Positions 45,905 through 58,100 of a stretch of DNA of 64,000 nucleotides are shown here, in pieces. The DNA is from Amblyomma americanum. Its lineage: Eukaryota; Arthropoda; Arachnida; Ixodida; Ixodidae. Position 1 is the stretch's first letter; each line of letters starts with the position of its first letter. A program made the position numbers and the translations under genes. The notes under the pieces are model-generated. The model had not been told where the DNA came from, searched no databases, and was given only the letters and a program-made list of their open reading frames with translations. Location of the stretch: NCBI RefSeq assembly GCF_052857255.1, contig NC_135500.1, positions 160,201,189 through 160,265,188 on the forward strand, written 5' to 3'.

Positions 45905-48072
45905 ATCCTTTCTCGAGGCCTTACATTCTGCCCTACCACCGGTAAATACAGCGAATTCTCGGTGTTAAAAGATTTGGACAACTTTGCACGAATGTTGCGA
46001 CTCCGGGAATACTTCTCCGATCGGGCGCGGGTTACCGCGGATAGCAGAGAACTCGTCGTTACTAACCACCACTGGACTCCTAGTATAGGAAGGGACAAAC
46101 ACTTGGACATGTACATTAACGCCGTCCAGAAAGACATTATTTACGCCTACAAGAACCACACTCCAGAGAGGCAGAACTTGTCTAAAAACGAACGGGATGC
46201 ATTGAAGGCTCTGAGCAGAAGGACAGATATAATCATAAAGCCAGCGGATAAGGGAGGTGGTATAGTTGTCATGGACAGCGAAAAATACATGGAAGAAGGC
46301 TTGAGACAACTCTCTAACATTAGTTTCTATCAACGTCTTGAAGCAGACCCAACTGCGCAATACCAACATTTTGTAGCGGAGACCCTGGGTCAACTTGCGA
46401 AGAATGGGGACATATCCCTACGGTTATCTAAAGCCCTCACCGCACCACACCCGTCGCCGGGCCGATTCTACATGTTACCGAAAATCCACAAAAAGAATAA
46501 TCCTGGCCACCCTATAGTATCTGGCATCGGCACGATTACAGAACCAATTTCCAGTTACATTGACACACTAATTAGACATATTCCAACAACACACGCATCA
46601 TACATACGCGACACAAACCATTTCCTTCGCGCAATAGCAGGTCTCAAACTCCCGGAAGGAGCCTTGCTGGCAACACTAGATGTAGTCTCTCTCTACACAA
46701 ACATTCCTCACTCCGATCGCATTAAATCTCTGATCGAAGCGTATGAACAAAACAGAAAGGAGGAAACCCCTACCCCACGTGTTTTAGAAATACTGGCAAA
46801 AATCGTACTCGAATATAACAACTTTGAATTTAACAATGAACACTATTTGCAAATTAATGGCACAGCCATGGGTACAAGGATGGCACCAACCTACGCCAAT
46901 ATCTTCATGCATAGTATTGAATCCAAATTTCTGAAAGATTGCCCCATTAAGCACACCCTATACAAACGCTACTTGGATGACATCTTTTTAATATGGACTG
47001 ACACAGAGCAAGAACTCATACGTTTTATTGAAAACTTCAAACTCGTCCACCCCAACATATCTTTCACTTACACGTACTCCAACACCAAAATTAACTTTCT
47101 AGATGTTGAGATTTCGGTAAACAAAGGCTCACTTACCACCGGTGTATATAGAAAACCGACGGACCGCCAACAATACCTACACTTCCAAAGCTGCCATCCT
47201 CGTCACTCTAAAACAAGCATCCCATACTCTCAGGCACATAGATTTAAAAGAATATGTTCCCAAGACGAGGACTTCGTAAAAAATTCCAAACGCATGCGAG
47301 AAGTCCTCATTAAGGAACGATACCCCCCCCCCCCCCCCCCGCCATTGTCGACGATGCCATTGAAAAGGCATCTAAACTCAACCGAGAGCAAATACTGGAG
47401 GGATGTCGCTACAACGACGAAACAGACCACCGGGCAAATCTCGTACTTACCTTCACCAGTAACCCGCCTAACGTAAACAAAATCCTCAGAAAATATTTCA
47501 ACATCCTCGAACAAAGCGAGCGCCTCACCAAAATTTTCACTGCTCCCCCTCACGTGATCTACAGACGACCAAAAAACATTAAAAATATTCTTGTACACTC
47601 AAAAACAAATAACCAGCCGGTTTTGGGGTGCCGGCCCTGTGGAAAAAGTAGATGCCAGGTCTGCAAACACATACGAACATCAAGCTGTGCAGTAAGCACA
47701 GCTTCAGGCTTCAAATGGGAAATTATTGGCAACTTTGATTGTGATTCCTGCAACGTAATATACCTCCTAGAATGCAGTGTGGGCAGTATGCAGTACATTG
47801 GACAGACCGTCAACCCTCTACGAATTCGCTTCAATAACCACCGCGCGCATATCTTATCCCTACCCAACCTTCTCTTGTCAAAACCCATTAATGAGCGAAA
47901 CCACCCATTTGATGCAATTAAGTTAACTGTCCTACAGGGTGGGTTCCACAACACCCGGGAAAGAGAACAACGCGAGTCGTACTTCATTTACAAATTTGAA
48001 ACAATTCCTCACGGCATTAATGAAAGTCCAGGTGTATTGTCCTCCATCCGCCCCTTGCAGGGCCGTTGCTGA
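45905..48072 (+). pseudogene. Penelope-like RT plus GIY-YIG endonuclease, one frameshift
   Basis: Frame 1 (to about 47323) encodes 'LSRGLTFCPTTGKYSEF', 'IIKPADKGGGIVVMD', 'FYMLPKIHKKNNPGHPIVSG', palm box 'LATLDVVSLYTNIPH', 'GTAMGTRMAPTYANIF', catalytic 'YLDDIF' and 'INFLDVEIS'. A C run at 47323-47340 shifts the frame. The downstream frame continues from 47341 as 'AIVDDAIEKASKLNREQI' and into the CCHH-like linker ('CRPCGKSRCQVCKHI'). The GIY-YIG nuclease follows ('VIYLLECSVGSMQYIGQT', 'LRIRFNNHRAHI') and stops at 48072. RT and nuclease catalytic residues look intact. Apart from the C run and the missing N-terminus the ORF is open, so the frameshift may be a homopolymer sequencing error or a real slip. 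Confidence 0.92.
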
Positions 48073-48283
48073 CATTACGAGAGCCAGCTTGACATACCTC
48101 GGTCGTTTCTTGCCAGCGACATGTTTTTCAAGCTCACACAAATTTCTTCATTCCCTACCCCATCCTGCCCCTATCTTCCCAGTTCGATTACCTTGACGAC
48201 GGGGTGCAATTGAAGAACCCTTGCCTAAGTGCTCACGCCATTCACATTTACCTCCCACACCACACTTGGCCGAACTCGGATGT

Positions 48284-48655
<372 letters not shown>

Positions 48656-48789
48656 ACGGAAACTAGGCATAGCTAACAACAGATGTATGCGTTAAGAGAA
48701 AAGGAGGGCAATATATACAGTACGCAATCTAATCTGAACGTTAATGATAGAGATAGCAGCGCACAGCAATGCGTCGTCCCACCCGCAAA

Positions 48790-49070
48790 CTAAGAGGAAG
48801 TACAGAAAGCGTTAGGATCAATGTAAAGGGAAAAAGAAGCCGCTGAGGATAAGATACCAGAAGATCTGTTGAAGGATGGAGGCGAGGTTGTGCTAGAAAA
48901 ACTAGCCAACCTGTATACGCAATTCCTTATGACCTGGATCGTACCAGAAGCTTGGAAGAAGGCAAACATAATCTTAATCCACAAGAAAGGAGACGCCAAG
49001 AACTTCAAAAATTACAGACCGATCAGGTTACTGTCCGTTGCGTGCAAGGTATCTACAAAGGTATTCAATA
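48790..49070 (+). pseudogene. RTE-like LINE RT, N-terminal part, plus strand
   Basis: Reads 'IPEDLLKDGGEVVLEKLANL', 'VPEAWKKANIILIHKKGD' and 'KNFKNYRPIRLLSVACK', the standard start of a LINE RT domain. It breaks off at about 49070, next to the 49103-49312 inverted-repeat element. It is in opposite orientation to the RT halves around PLE 2. Confidence 0.85.
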
Positions 49071-49102
49071 AAGGCCGAGTTTGGGCGAGTTGGTTTACCA
49101 TG

Positions 49103-49312
49103 CTGAACGTAAAAGCGCAAAAAACAAGGACTAGAATAAGACACACAACACGAGCGCTCACTTCAAACTGATCTTTATTACATGCAAGAAACAGATTTTA
49201 TACTCTTGATAATTCCTGCACGGCATTACTACAGAGTAGTGAAAGATATATGAGTCATCGAGCGTCACACTTGAATTATTCTCGTCCTTGTTTTTTGCGC
49301 TTTTACGTTCAG
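49103..49312. repeat. 210-bp element with 37-bp inverted ends
   Basis: The left arm (49103-49139, starting CTGAACGTAAAAGCGCAAAA) and right arm (49276-49312) are complementary over 37 bp with one mismatch. The interior is AT-rich and non-coding. The unit interrupts or abuts LINE RT sequence on its left. It could be a short foldback or MITE-like element, or inverted ends of a larger retroelement; the family is unknown. Confidence 0.75.
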
Positions 49313-50446
49313 CTAGAAAGGTAATCGTTAATAGAGTCAGGGCTTGGTTCCTTGAACTCAAATAAATAAAATTATCCACTGTGTAAAACAAAGGTAAAAG
49401 CATCATTGTAAGGCAAGACTACTTTTTGCAAAAAAAAAAGCAAGAAACAAGTTACTTCAGATGTCAAAGGTTCAAAAGTGCACATACAAGCATAGGTATA
49501 CCATATTGTACATTAACTGCAAGCGCTACGGCTCTCATCCTATAGACGTTAGCGTTCCCTAGGAAGCTGATCCTTGGGGACCTCCACTGATATATAAACA
49601 ACAGTCAAGGCACGGTGCATATTTACCGCAGTATGCTGCCACGAATAGATAGGCGAGGTGCGATGGACTGGCCACCCGCGAACTGCTCGCACTGCCAAAT
49701 TGCGTGCTGGCATCTTTGATCGAGTTTGTGTGCCCACCGCTCGTGTAGGTCACTCTCTTCTTTCGACCTCTCGCCCTTTCTCTCTCTCTCGCCAGCGCAC
49801 GCTGAGCGCCGTTCGATCCCGTGACGCACTATTCGCTTCCCTTCCGGGCTTCTTTGCCGATCGCACCCTTGACCGTTGTGACGAGCAAATAAAGAGTTGC
49901 TGGATCTATCACGTGATGGCATGGCGCTGATGTTGTGAAGTCGCCGTGCCCTACTACGGCTGCTTCTAGGATATCGACGCCATGCAGGGGCAGCTGACAG
50001 CCTCTAGATACAGGTTGAATTGCATCTGACTATTAACTTGGAAAGGCGATTCTGTTGCACAAGTCTGGCAACAAACATTGCTGTCGTAACTTGCGACCTC
50101 TATTGCTCACCCCAATGTCGTGTAAAATCATGTAACGTGTCTTCTCCTCTCGTCTTGTTACTTTTTTAGAATTCAAATCCGTTCTTAAAAATCCCCAGAT
50201 AGTTTTCGGTGAGTCGTTAATACAAAGCATTTTCCTTAAAACTGAGAAATTTTTAAATACAGGCTTCTTGAAGTAGAAGAGCGGTTTTTGGGACAGAGGA
50301 TTCTCAGCTGTGCAGTGCATTAGAATTCAGCTAAGAGATGCTAACTAGCTACCTGGTTAACTCATATAGAATAGTTAACTTCTTACTATGACTGTAAGGC
50401 TTCTTATTTGTCCGCTTTACGCCAACCGCACCACGTGCGTGAAACA
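49313..50446. other. intergenic; possible LTR-like block at 49590-49905
   Basis: No coding sequence. Around 49586-49905 are a TATATAAACAA box, a pyrimidine-rich CT tract and GAGCAAATAAAGAGTTGC, an order reminiscent of a solo LTR (TATA, then polyadenylation signal). Ends and target duplication could not be defined. Confidence 0.3.
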
Positions 50447-50760
50447 ACTAGAAGAATAGGTATAGTGTAGAGCGCATTTGGTAGCGACTCCGAGACCATG
50501 AATGGAAGTATATAACAGCTGTATTTTACCAGTACTCGCCTATGAGATAGAAACGTAGAGGCTAACGATAAGGGTTCAACTTGAGGACAAGGTAGCTAGG
50601 TATGGAAAGGAAAATCATACGTGTAACGTTAATAGACAGCATTGCTGCGAACAAACATGGATTAATGACATCCTAATCGCAATTAAGAAGACGAAATGGG
50701 TTTGAGAAGGATGTATGGTGCGAAGGCAAGATAACCAATGGTCGTTAAGCATAACGAATT
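50447..50760 (+). pseudogene. RTE-like LINE 3' fragment, highly decayed
   Basis: Parallels 9050-9400 base for base in many places: GCGCATTTGGTAGCGACTC, ACAGCTGTATTTTACCAGTA, CTCGCCTATGAGATAGAAAC and GGAAAATCATACGTGTAACG. It has deletions and many point changes, so it is an older copy of the same family. Confidence 0.8.
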
Positions 50761-52725
50761 TCATTTTAAATGAAGTTATTGTGCAGTTCGCATAGAAAAT
50801 ATGAGGCTGAATACGATAGGTACCTATATGGCTTGACGGTAGCACGCTCCGAATTTGTTGATGATTTTATGTGTGTTCACCACCAATGCCGCAACGCCAG
50901 ATATGCTATGCTAAATCTCAATCTCAATGTCATTGCTTTTGAGCCATACATATGCAGATCTGAGAAAATTTCTTACGTTAGAAGAACAATACATTCGGCA
51001 TATACTAGCCCTAATGGGACATTATTCTGCAGATAGCCAACTAATGGAGAGCACAATGTTGAAGATTGGAGGAAAGTACAAAACACTAAGGGCGTGACAA
51101 AAAAGAAAGCTGTCCATGAAGTATATCTTGCTCCATGATACCGAACTAGGAGTAGAAATAACTGTCAAATGCGGCTTTCTTTCTTGAACTTCGACACGGA
51201 ACGGTGAGACGTTTGTGCAGGCAGTGCAGCAAAAGTTTAGTTCAGAGGTTAACCCTCATGTTATTGTCACCGACCGCTGTTGTTTACTTTTACGCACGTT
51301 GACATCCGGCAGCAGTCATTGCGCTGCGAATGATCCGCGCAACATTGACACTAAGCTAGGAGAAACTGCATCCAAAGAGACAAATGGGGCGAAAGTGAAA
51401 CGTATATTCAATATGCTGCTTAATTTGTTCAGGTCTCTTCTTCCTGTAGTCTCGTTAGCTGCACATTGAATGTGGAAAACAAAAATCAGCAGAGCTAACT
51501 AAAAGATAACAATAAAAAAGTTCTAAAAGGAATTATTGCGACTGAGGTAGCAGCAAAAAAAAAGAAGCAAGTCCTTGCGTTGGCGCCTGCGGCATAAGAA
51601 AGTTTAAGAGGGTATGGCACATGTAACAGGTGGAAACGACGTGTTGCTTCCATGTGAATGCAAGAAAGAATGCAGAAACGGAGGAAAAAGGAACATGAGA
51701 AAAACAAATGCCCCAAGAAACAGAACTCCCTGCGAGCGTGGAGAAAAAAAAAGCAATCGCGAAACCTGCAGTCACCACGCAGTGACCTGCAACCAACAAT
51801 GGGGCACGTCTGGCGGCAGGAATACCTCCTGGCGCACGCTTGAAAGCAAGCAAAGTAAGGGAAGCAGTGACAAAACTACATGGCATAAACGTTGCCCAGC
51901 ACACTACGCTCCCTTGTTGTTTTGTTACTTCCGCTGCTCTGACAGTGTGCACTCCCCTTCGCGCGATATTTTGCAGTGTTTTGGTTTCTACCTAGAGAAA
52001 CCGTGCGTGCGAATGGTGGGGAGGGGGGGGGGGGGGGTTGAGATGCACCCAGCACGGGCATGCTTTGCTTTGAAGTCTACGCACGCCCAGCATTGTTCTG
52101 CTGTCCCTACGATTTGGCCAACGCGATGGCGCGCGCCCTGTCCATGCCGGCCCGCTATGACTTCCTACCGGCGCCTGTTTTCACTTGTGAATGCAAAGGA
52201 AGGCGTTCAGACAAAGAGCGGACACTGCCAGAAAAACACGTCTTGTAAATGCACTTCTCAAATTCGGAAGAAAAGACAGTCAAAAGTGTGGCCCTGCTCT
52301 CTGCTTTGTGCTTTCTCGTTACGATGCGAAAGACCCTTTTAGGGCTAATTAGTACTAAAATCGAACACTCTGTTTTATATAAATAATGTGCGTGTTCACT
52401 AGTTGTGTCGCTAACGATATTCACGATGAGTACATTAAACGCCAAGATTGATGAACGTGTGCTGATTTTTCCGCAAACTTGTGCGGTTTGTTTGATCAGC
52501 AAACAGTTGCTCGACCTAATTTATTTAATCGACCTCCTTCCTGCCCTTTACTTTTTTACTCCCAACACTTGCAAGTCCATTCAAGTTTTAAATGATGCTC
52601 CTTCTCACAAATTGTTGGCGGGTGCTGGGCGACGCTTTTCCGACCTTTGCAGATACTCACCAACAAGTGAAATCAATGCATTTGTGGAAGCCGCTTTCTT
52701 TGCGTCCGCGACTTCCACTCTAACG
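50761..52725. other. no gene supported
   Basis: A 242-codon open frame at 51614-52342 crosses a G run at 52024-52038 and has no recognisable domain; it is not called. Otherwise AT-rich spacer. Confidence 0.4.
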
Positions 52726-52762
52726 GCTGCTTCAAGCTGCGAGGAACGCAGCTTGAAGCAGC
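52726..52762. repeat. perfect 16-bp hairpin
   Basis: GCTGCTTCAAGCTGCG, 5-base loop AGGAA, CGCAGCTTGAAGCAGC. It is followed at 52773-52860 by three direct copies of CTTCTTTCTGCAG, two of them preceded by GAAGCA or AAAGCA. Confidence 0.85.
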
Positions 52763-54572
52763 TCTTAAAGTGAAAGCACTTCTTTCTGCAGAAACTTCTT
52801 TTTGGACTTCTTTCTGCAGCTTAAAGCAGGTGTTCGAGTGGAAGCACTTCTTTCTGCAGACAGAAATGTCGTGCTATTAAGCAATTATATGAAAACGCAA
52901 TTTTTCCGAAAAAAAAAAAACCTTTGCAAGAGTCGTACCTAGAGATGAAGGTTTTGTGGTGTGATTGATCGTAAAACGCTACACTTATTGGCTTCCCAAT
53001 ATTTTATATTTTGCTTATAAAAATATATAACTTAGTACACTTTTTTTTATGGATTGGTACACGCTTGTTTGTCTGTCGTTTCTTTACTCATTGTTTGCAA
53101 ATGCACAAAACATATACGCAAGTTGCGCATTTTCCCGGGCAGCTCTTTGCACCGTACGCTGCGCAAGTAGTGCGTAAGAATTTTGTGTGTGAAGAGTAAA
53201 CGCAAGTCACAGATTACCGACTCTCTAGCTATTGTTACACGGGAAACTTCGTGGAGCGCAGTTAATAGAGCTTGGCTCAGGTGAACGCTGTTACGCTCTA
53301 AGCCCGCGCCGCTTATTCAAGGTGTCAGCTTTGTTTCCGAGCGCTTTTACGCAGGCGTTACAGCGCTGGCGTTCTGAAATTATGCACCAGGTGTCGCATC
53401 TATTCCCAGCTCGCGATCAAACATGTTTCACCAACTCCCGACGTGCTGCTTCAAAAGCAGTTTCTTTTTGTTCTGTTCTCCGCTCAGTAGTGCGCGGCTT
53501 GCCTGGTGCAAAGGCCGGTAGATAAGCCTTGTTGCAGATAATTATGCCTCTTTCAGCGGAACTGAGTTTAAAAGTTGGCGTATGAGGCAGCTGCAGCGCA
53601 CGAAGGAAGACCGGGCCACTATAAGCCGCCAACTAACTTCGTGAATATCTAGAACAGGTGTTCGAGAGCTGTATATGAATGTTTCTCAATGGCATGCCGC
53701 AACGGCAACTACATTGGATTTGTAGAATGTCGCAGCCAAAAACTACAGGTTTCAACTTGTGGCAAATGTGTTTTGTTCGGACATACAGAGTAATGTGGAG
53801 AGCAGTGCAGCCATCGCTGCCGTTGCTTTCTTTGAGACGGTGCGAAACCTACGCTATTTCTTTCTTGTGCCTTAATCGGGCAGCTCCGGAGGTTTACAAC
53901 GATGTATTCAAATGACAATAAATCTTTAGATTTTTCGTTTTTTCCTGATTAAGCTCTTCAAGTTTGGCAGCCATGCGACATTTAATTTTCATATTAGTGG
54001 CTTCGGTTCAAGAGATTTATACGGGATACCCTGCACTTGGACGTTCCAAGCATTCCCCGCACGTTAACACATGCTCCCCACTTCACAAGAGAATTCTTAG
54101 GCTTGTATGAAGACGTTTCAGAGTATTTTATGAAACGCCTCATCATATAAGGTTGCATCTTCTTGCAATCGATGCGCGTACCAGATTTTTTTTCTGGTTA
54201 CATCTGGTACGTCACCGCAACGTTATTAGTTATCGTCCTTGGATATCAATTTAGTTTCGGTATGCTGCTCCCGATGTTTTAAATGGTTCCAGTCTGGATT
54301 TTCGAAAACGTGTTGTTGAGGCAGAGAGAGGAGAACCTAAGGAATGAAATGTTAGTATCATCTCAAAATGTTTAAAAATCCGTAGTGGCATTTTAAGGTA
54401 TTGTATTCAATATTGCCGCCAGATGTCCCCGAGGGTCGCCCTGAGGACAAGGAAGTGAGACGCGCGTGCTCTTGCAGATGGGACACTGCTTTACTGCTTG
54501 CGTCCTGTGCCTGGCCCTTTTGGTTCTGCAACCTATTTGCGACATTTTGCGGTGGAGGCGTTGGGTATCAAT
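52763..54572. other. spacer, no gene seen
   Basis: Contains the CTTCTTTCTGCAG direct repeats (52783-52859). A 10-bp hairpin with a 15-base loop lies at 54177-54211 (CGTACCAGAT / ATCTGGTACG). No coding sequence is recognised. Confidence 0.45.
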
Positions 54573-55110
54573 CCCTGTGCTGGCTCACTTCGATGAGGAG
54601 GCTACTACCGAGATACACACCAACGGTAGCAACATCGGTGTTTGTGCCGTCCTCGTTCAACATCAAGAAGGCGTGGAGTGTGTGGTCGTGTATGCAAGTC
54701 GCACACTCTCGCGCCCCGAAATCAACTACTCCACTTCGGAAAAGGAGCGCCTCGCTGTCGTCTGGGCAACGATGAATTTTCGGCCTTATATCTATGGTCG
54801 TCATTTCAAAGTGGTCACCGACCACCATTCCTTGTGCTGGCTTACCAATCTCCGGGACCCATCAGGCCGCCTAGCACGATGGAGCCTTCGCCTTCAAGAA
54901 TTTGATTGCACAGTTGTCTATAAGCCCGGATGTAAACACGAAGACGCCGACACGCTCCCACGCGCACCCGTCCAACAAGCTGATGACAGCGCAGAGGAAG
55001 ACGATCGTTACCTAGGCTTGATCAACAGTTTGGACTTGTTGACAAGGCAGTGTGCTGACGCAGACTTGCGGTCTGCCATGGATCACCTGGAGGGCCATGC
55101 TTCCAACGTA
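54573..55110 (+). pseudogene. Ty3/gypsy pol remnant: RNase H domain
   Basis: The open frame reads '[18 protein letters not shown]', '[20 protein letters not shown]', '[20 protein letters not shown]', '[11 protein letters not shown]' and '[20 protein letters not shown]', the typical RNase H module following RT in Ty3/gypsy Pol. The first catalytic Asp of the TDAS-type motif is Asn (HTNGS); the Glu in EKERLA and the Asp in VTDHHSL are kept. RT before it and integrase after it are missing or unrecognisable, so it is a fragment. It appears unrelated in position to the gypsy derivative at 60777. Confidence 0.9.
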
Positions 55111-58100
55111 CCTCGACACTGTTCCCACTACTGTTCCTCAAGGTGCCGCCCGGGGACACCTGGCGGCGATATTGTGCTTCCAGAGCCAGTGATCGCTTCA
55201 GATTCGCAAGGAAAAAAAGATAAGGGGACGTGATGGTTACTGAAGAATGTGGAATTGTCAAAATATAACGATCCTTATTCCTTAGATTCTATTCTGGTCT
55301 TGACATTCGCCGCATCGACTCCCGCATCCTTTCTGAATAGCCGGGCAGTAGCGTCGATCGAGTAATGAAGCATATAAACATACACATGAACGCATGCAGA
55401 GGCAGTCGCCCACTCATTATAAGCTTATTGGTGACACTCGCCGGACAGCTGCCTAGGACGTAACTGCTGGCTAATCCGGCTGTTAGAAGGCTAGATAAAG
55501 ACAAAAAAAAAACTGAATAACTTAAGCCGATAACAAATGATCATAAAAGCAGTCCTGTGACAATGGAGGCCAATTTCTGTTCTCTGATAATAGAAGAAAC
55601 AGAAGTGTCGAAGGAGGACGAACAAAAAGTAATCGTGGAATATGAGGAAAAAAAACGTTGGCAGAAAATAATGAGCTTAACAGTGCAATGCCTCGACCCG
55701 GCTGAGAAACACATATATAACTGGAAATGGAGGTTTTAAAGAAAAACGACACCTTAAATATTCAAATCACGTCTCGGGACATCTTAGTGCGCGCATTTAT
55801 ACATGACGACGACAAAAGATGTTAGAGCGTCGGCTATGCTGTCACGCCGCTGACCCAGATCGCCTTTCGTTTTACGGAGCAGAGAACACAATCGCATTAT
55901 GACGCAGACAGCTTGCAAAGAAGGCAGATAAAGAGATGACAAAATCGTTCTGACTATTCGTGCCTTATTTATTCTAATTTTCTTTATTTCTCTCGCTTAG
56001 AAAACAGCACCGTGATGCCATCCAGTTTCTGCAACAGCATTCACGATGAGGTGGTGAATCAATGGAAACCGGAAAAAAAGTGTTTATTGAGAATATTGCG
56101 AAGAAGCAAACATGAGCATGACTTGTGTGAAATGTGTGAAATGAAGAAATGTGTGAAAAAAAAATGGAAGCTTCATCTGGGGAACAAAAGTAGAGCTTCG
56201 GGGGAAAAAAAGCAAAAAAAGTAAACAATTTAAGCGTCGTCTTGATTTGTACATACCAGAAACATGCTGGCAGTTTTTCGTCCAGCGAAAGTGATGGATG
56301 TCTCTTTCTTTTTATCTTTCTCGTCAACCACCCGCTTCTGATCCCGCGACCATAACGCTCAGAAAATTAAAGCAGTGGAAACTGAATAAGCGGAAAAATA
56401 GAAAAATTGCTGAATAGCAGGCGATGATGCTGTTGCCCAAATTGTACACGCAGACAAAACGAACTGCTGGACACGGTGACAACTGCCGTTAGCAAAAAAT
56501 GCTGAGTCCCCCTCTATCGGGACATTTTTACGCCCGTTCATCTCAGTGTACACGATATGGCTTCTGCAGCAAAGCAAGCTGTCTCTTTAGAAGTCGGCTC
56601 AGAGCGCTGGTTTGCGTCCGCCTTGACTGCAGTTCTTGATCCCAGCCGGTAGTTCTGGTTCTCTTTTTTTTCGTTTTTTGAGTAAAAAGAGCGTCTCGAC
56701 GGGTGCTTATAAGAAATGAAAGGTAATCGCGATAAGCGGAATCTAGTGGCTTAGGCATGGCAAAAGTTTTTACGAAATGTTTCTGTGCAGGGAACAGAGG
56801 AGCTCGCAAAGAAGGTAATTCCCGTTCCACTTCCACGAAGATGGTCCGTCTTGGAAGGACGAGAGAAGTTTATAATAACAATGCAATAGCGCGGGAAGCA
56901 TCACTGGGAAAAAATGTTTCGTTGATCACGAAATTCTCTTGACTGCAGGGAAGTGATGTCATTAGCAGGAAGTGATGTCACTTTAGAAAATGGCATCAAC
57001 AGCTGCTAACACTGTCGAATTGCTAACATATAATGCAAGTAGATGCCCCTGAAAGTTTCAAATGTGTCTTAGATGCAGAAGAAAAAATCGCACTGTTGAG
57101 CAAGTCGTAGTGGGATTATGCACTTTCATACAGACGTTGTGGCTTACTTGTTCTATAGTCAAAATTTCACTGCTCGAGCGTTTTAATATAAGAGATGCAC
57201 GTTGATCTTTTTCGTGGCTAAATGATTTCAGGAACCTATGTCGTACCTAACAAATTTCGCGCACACTAGCTGTCCGCTTTCTAAACTTTTTCAACACTTC
57301 CCACTCTTCGGGAATTACCTTAATTTGTGAGGCCTCCTCGGCATTAGAGGTATATAAAATCAAAATGTTTGGAGCCACGGTTTGTGGACGTTATTTTCTG
57401 AATTTGTTTTAGTCTGTCTTAAATGGGAAGCCCTGATTTCATGCTAGCACCTGTGACTAACGCAGTTGACTAGCTATCAGCCCTGAAGCCTAAGAAGAAA
57501 GCTAGCGATGACAACAATGCAGGGATCCCTTCCGATGGAGGCAGTAGTACAATTGCCGCCTATAAGAACAGACTGGTGCCTCCCCAATTTGGCTGTGCCC
57601 ATTTGCTATGAAATATATTTCTGAACATATATAAATACGCAGATCTGCGGAGGAAGCGCTGGAGAGAGGCTGTCCGATTCCCTAAGGGAACTCGTCCAAC
57701 AACGGAAGCTTACTTTGTTTTAGCGTCTTTCACGCTTCTGCAGCTTAAAAGAGAACATTCCGCATGCTGTGATAGAGCTGCAGAATTCCTTGCTGACCTA
57801 CTCCGTCGGTAAACTAGTATACATTTGATCCCATTACACCTTTACTCCAGCCAGCGATCTTTACCGAACAAATACTTCTTTGCACATGAAAAAAACATTG
57901 TTTCTGAAAACATCTCGCAACTAGCGTAAACTTGATGTTTTTTAATTACAATTACTTCAAGGAAAAGGTAACCTCGCATAAAAAAAGATATTCGAAAAAG
58001 TGAAATGGCGAAGTAAAACGACGCAATGTTATTGTTAACGACAGGTGCAGATACTGAAATGCGACTAAGGTGAAGCGAAGCTCAAGTCGATTCTCATGTT

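Noticed and set aside
51614..52342. 242-codon open reading frame as a possible Cys-rich protein gene
   Set aside because: It crosses a long G run, mixes unrelated compositional blocks, has no signal peptide or domain, and overlaps equally long frames on the other strand.
55540..56330. Short Lys/Glu-rich frames as small genes
   Set aside because: They derive from A-rich low-complexity DNA and have no supporting features.
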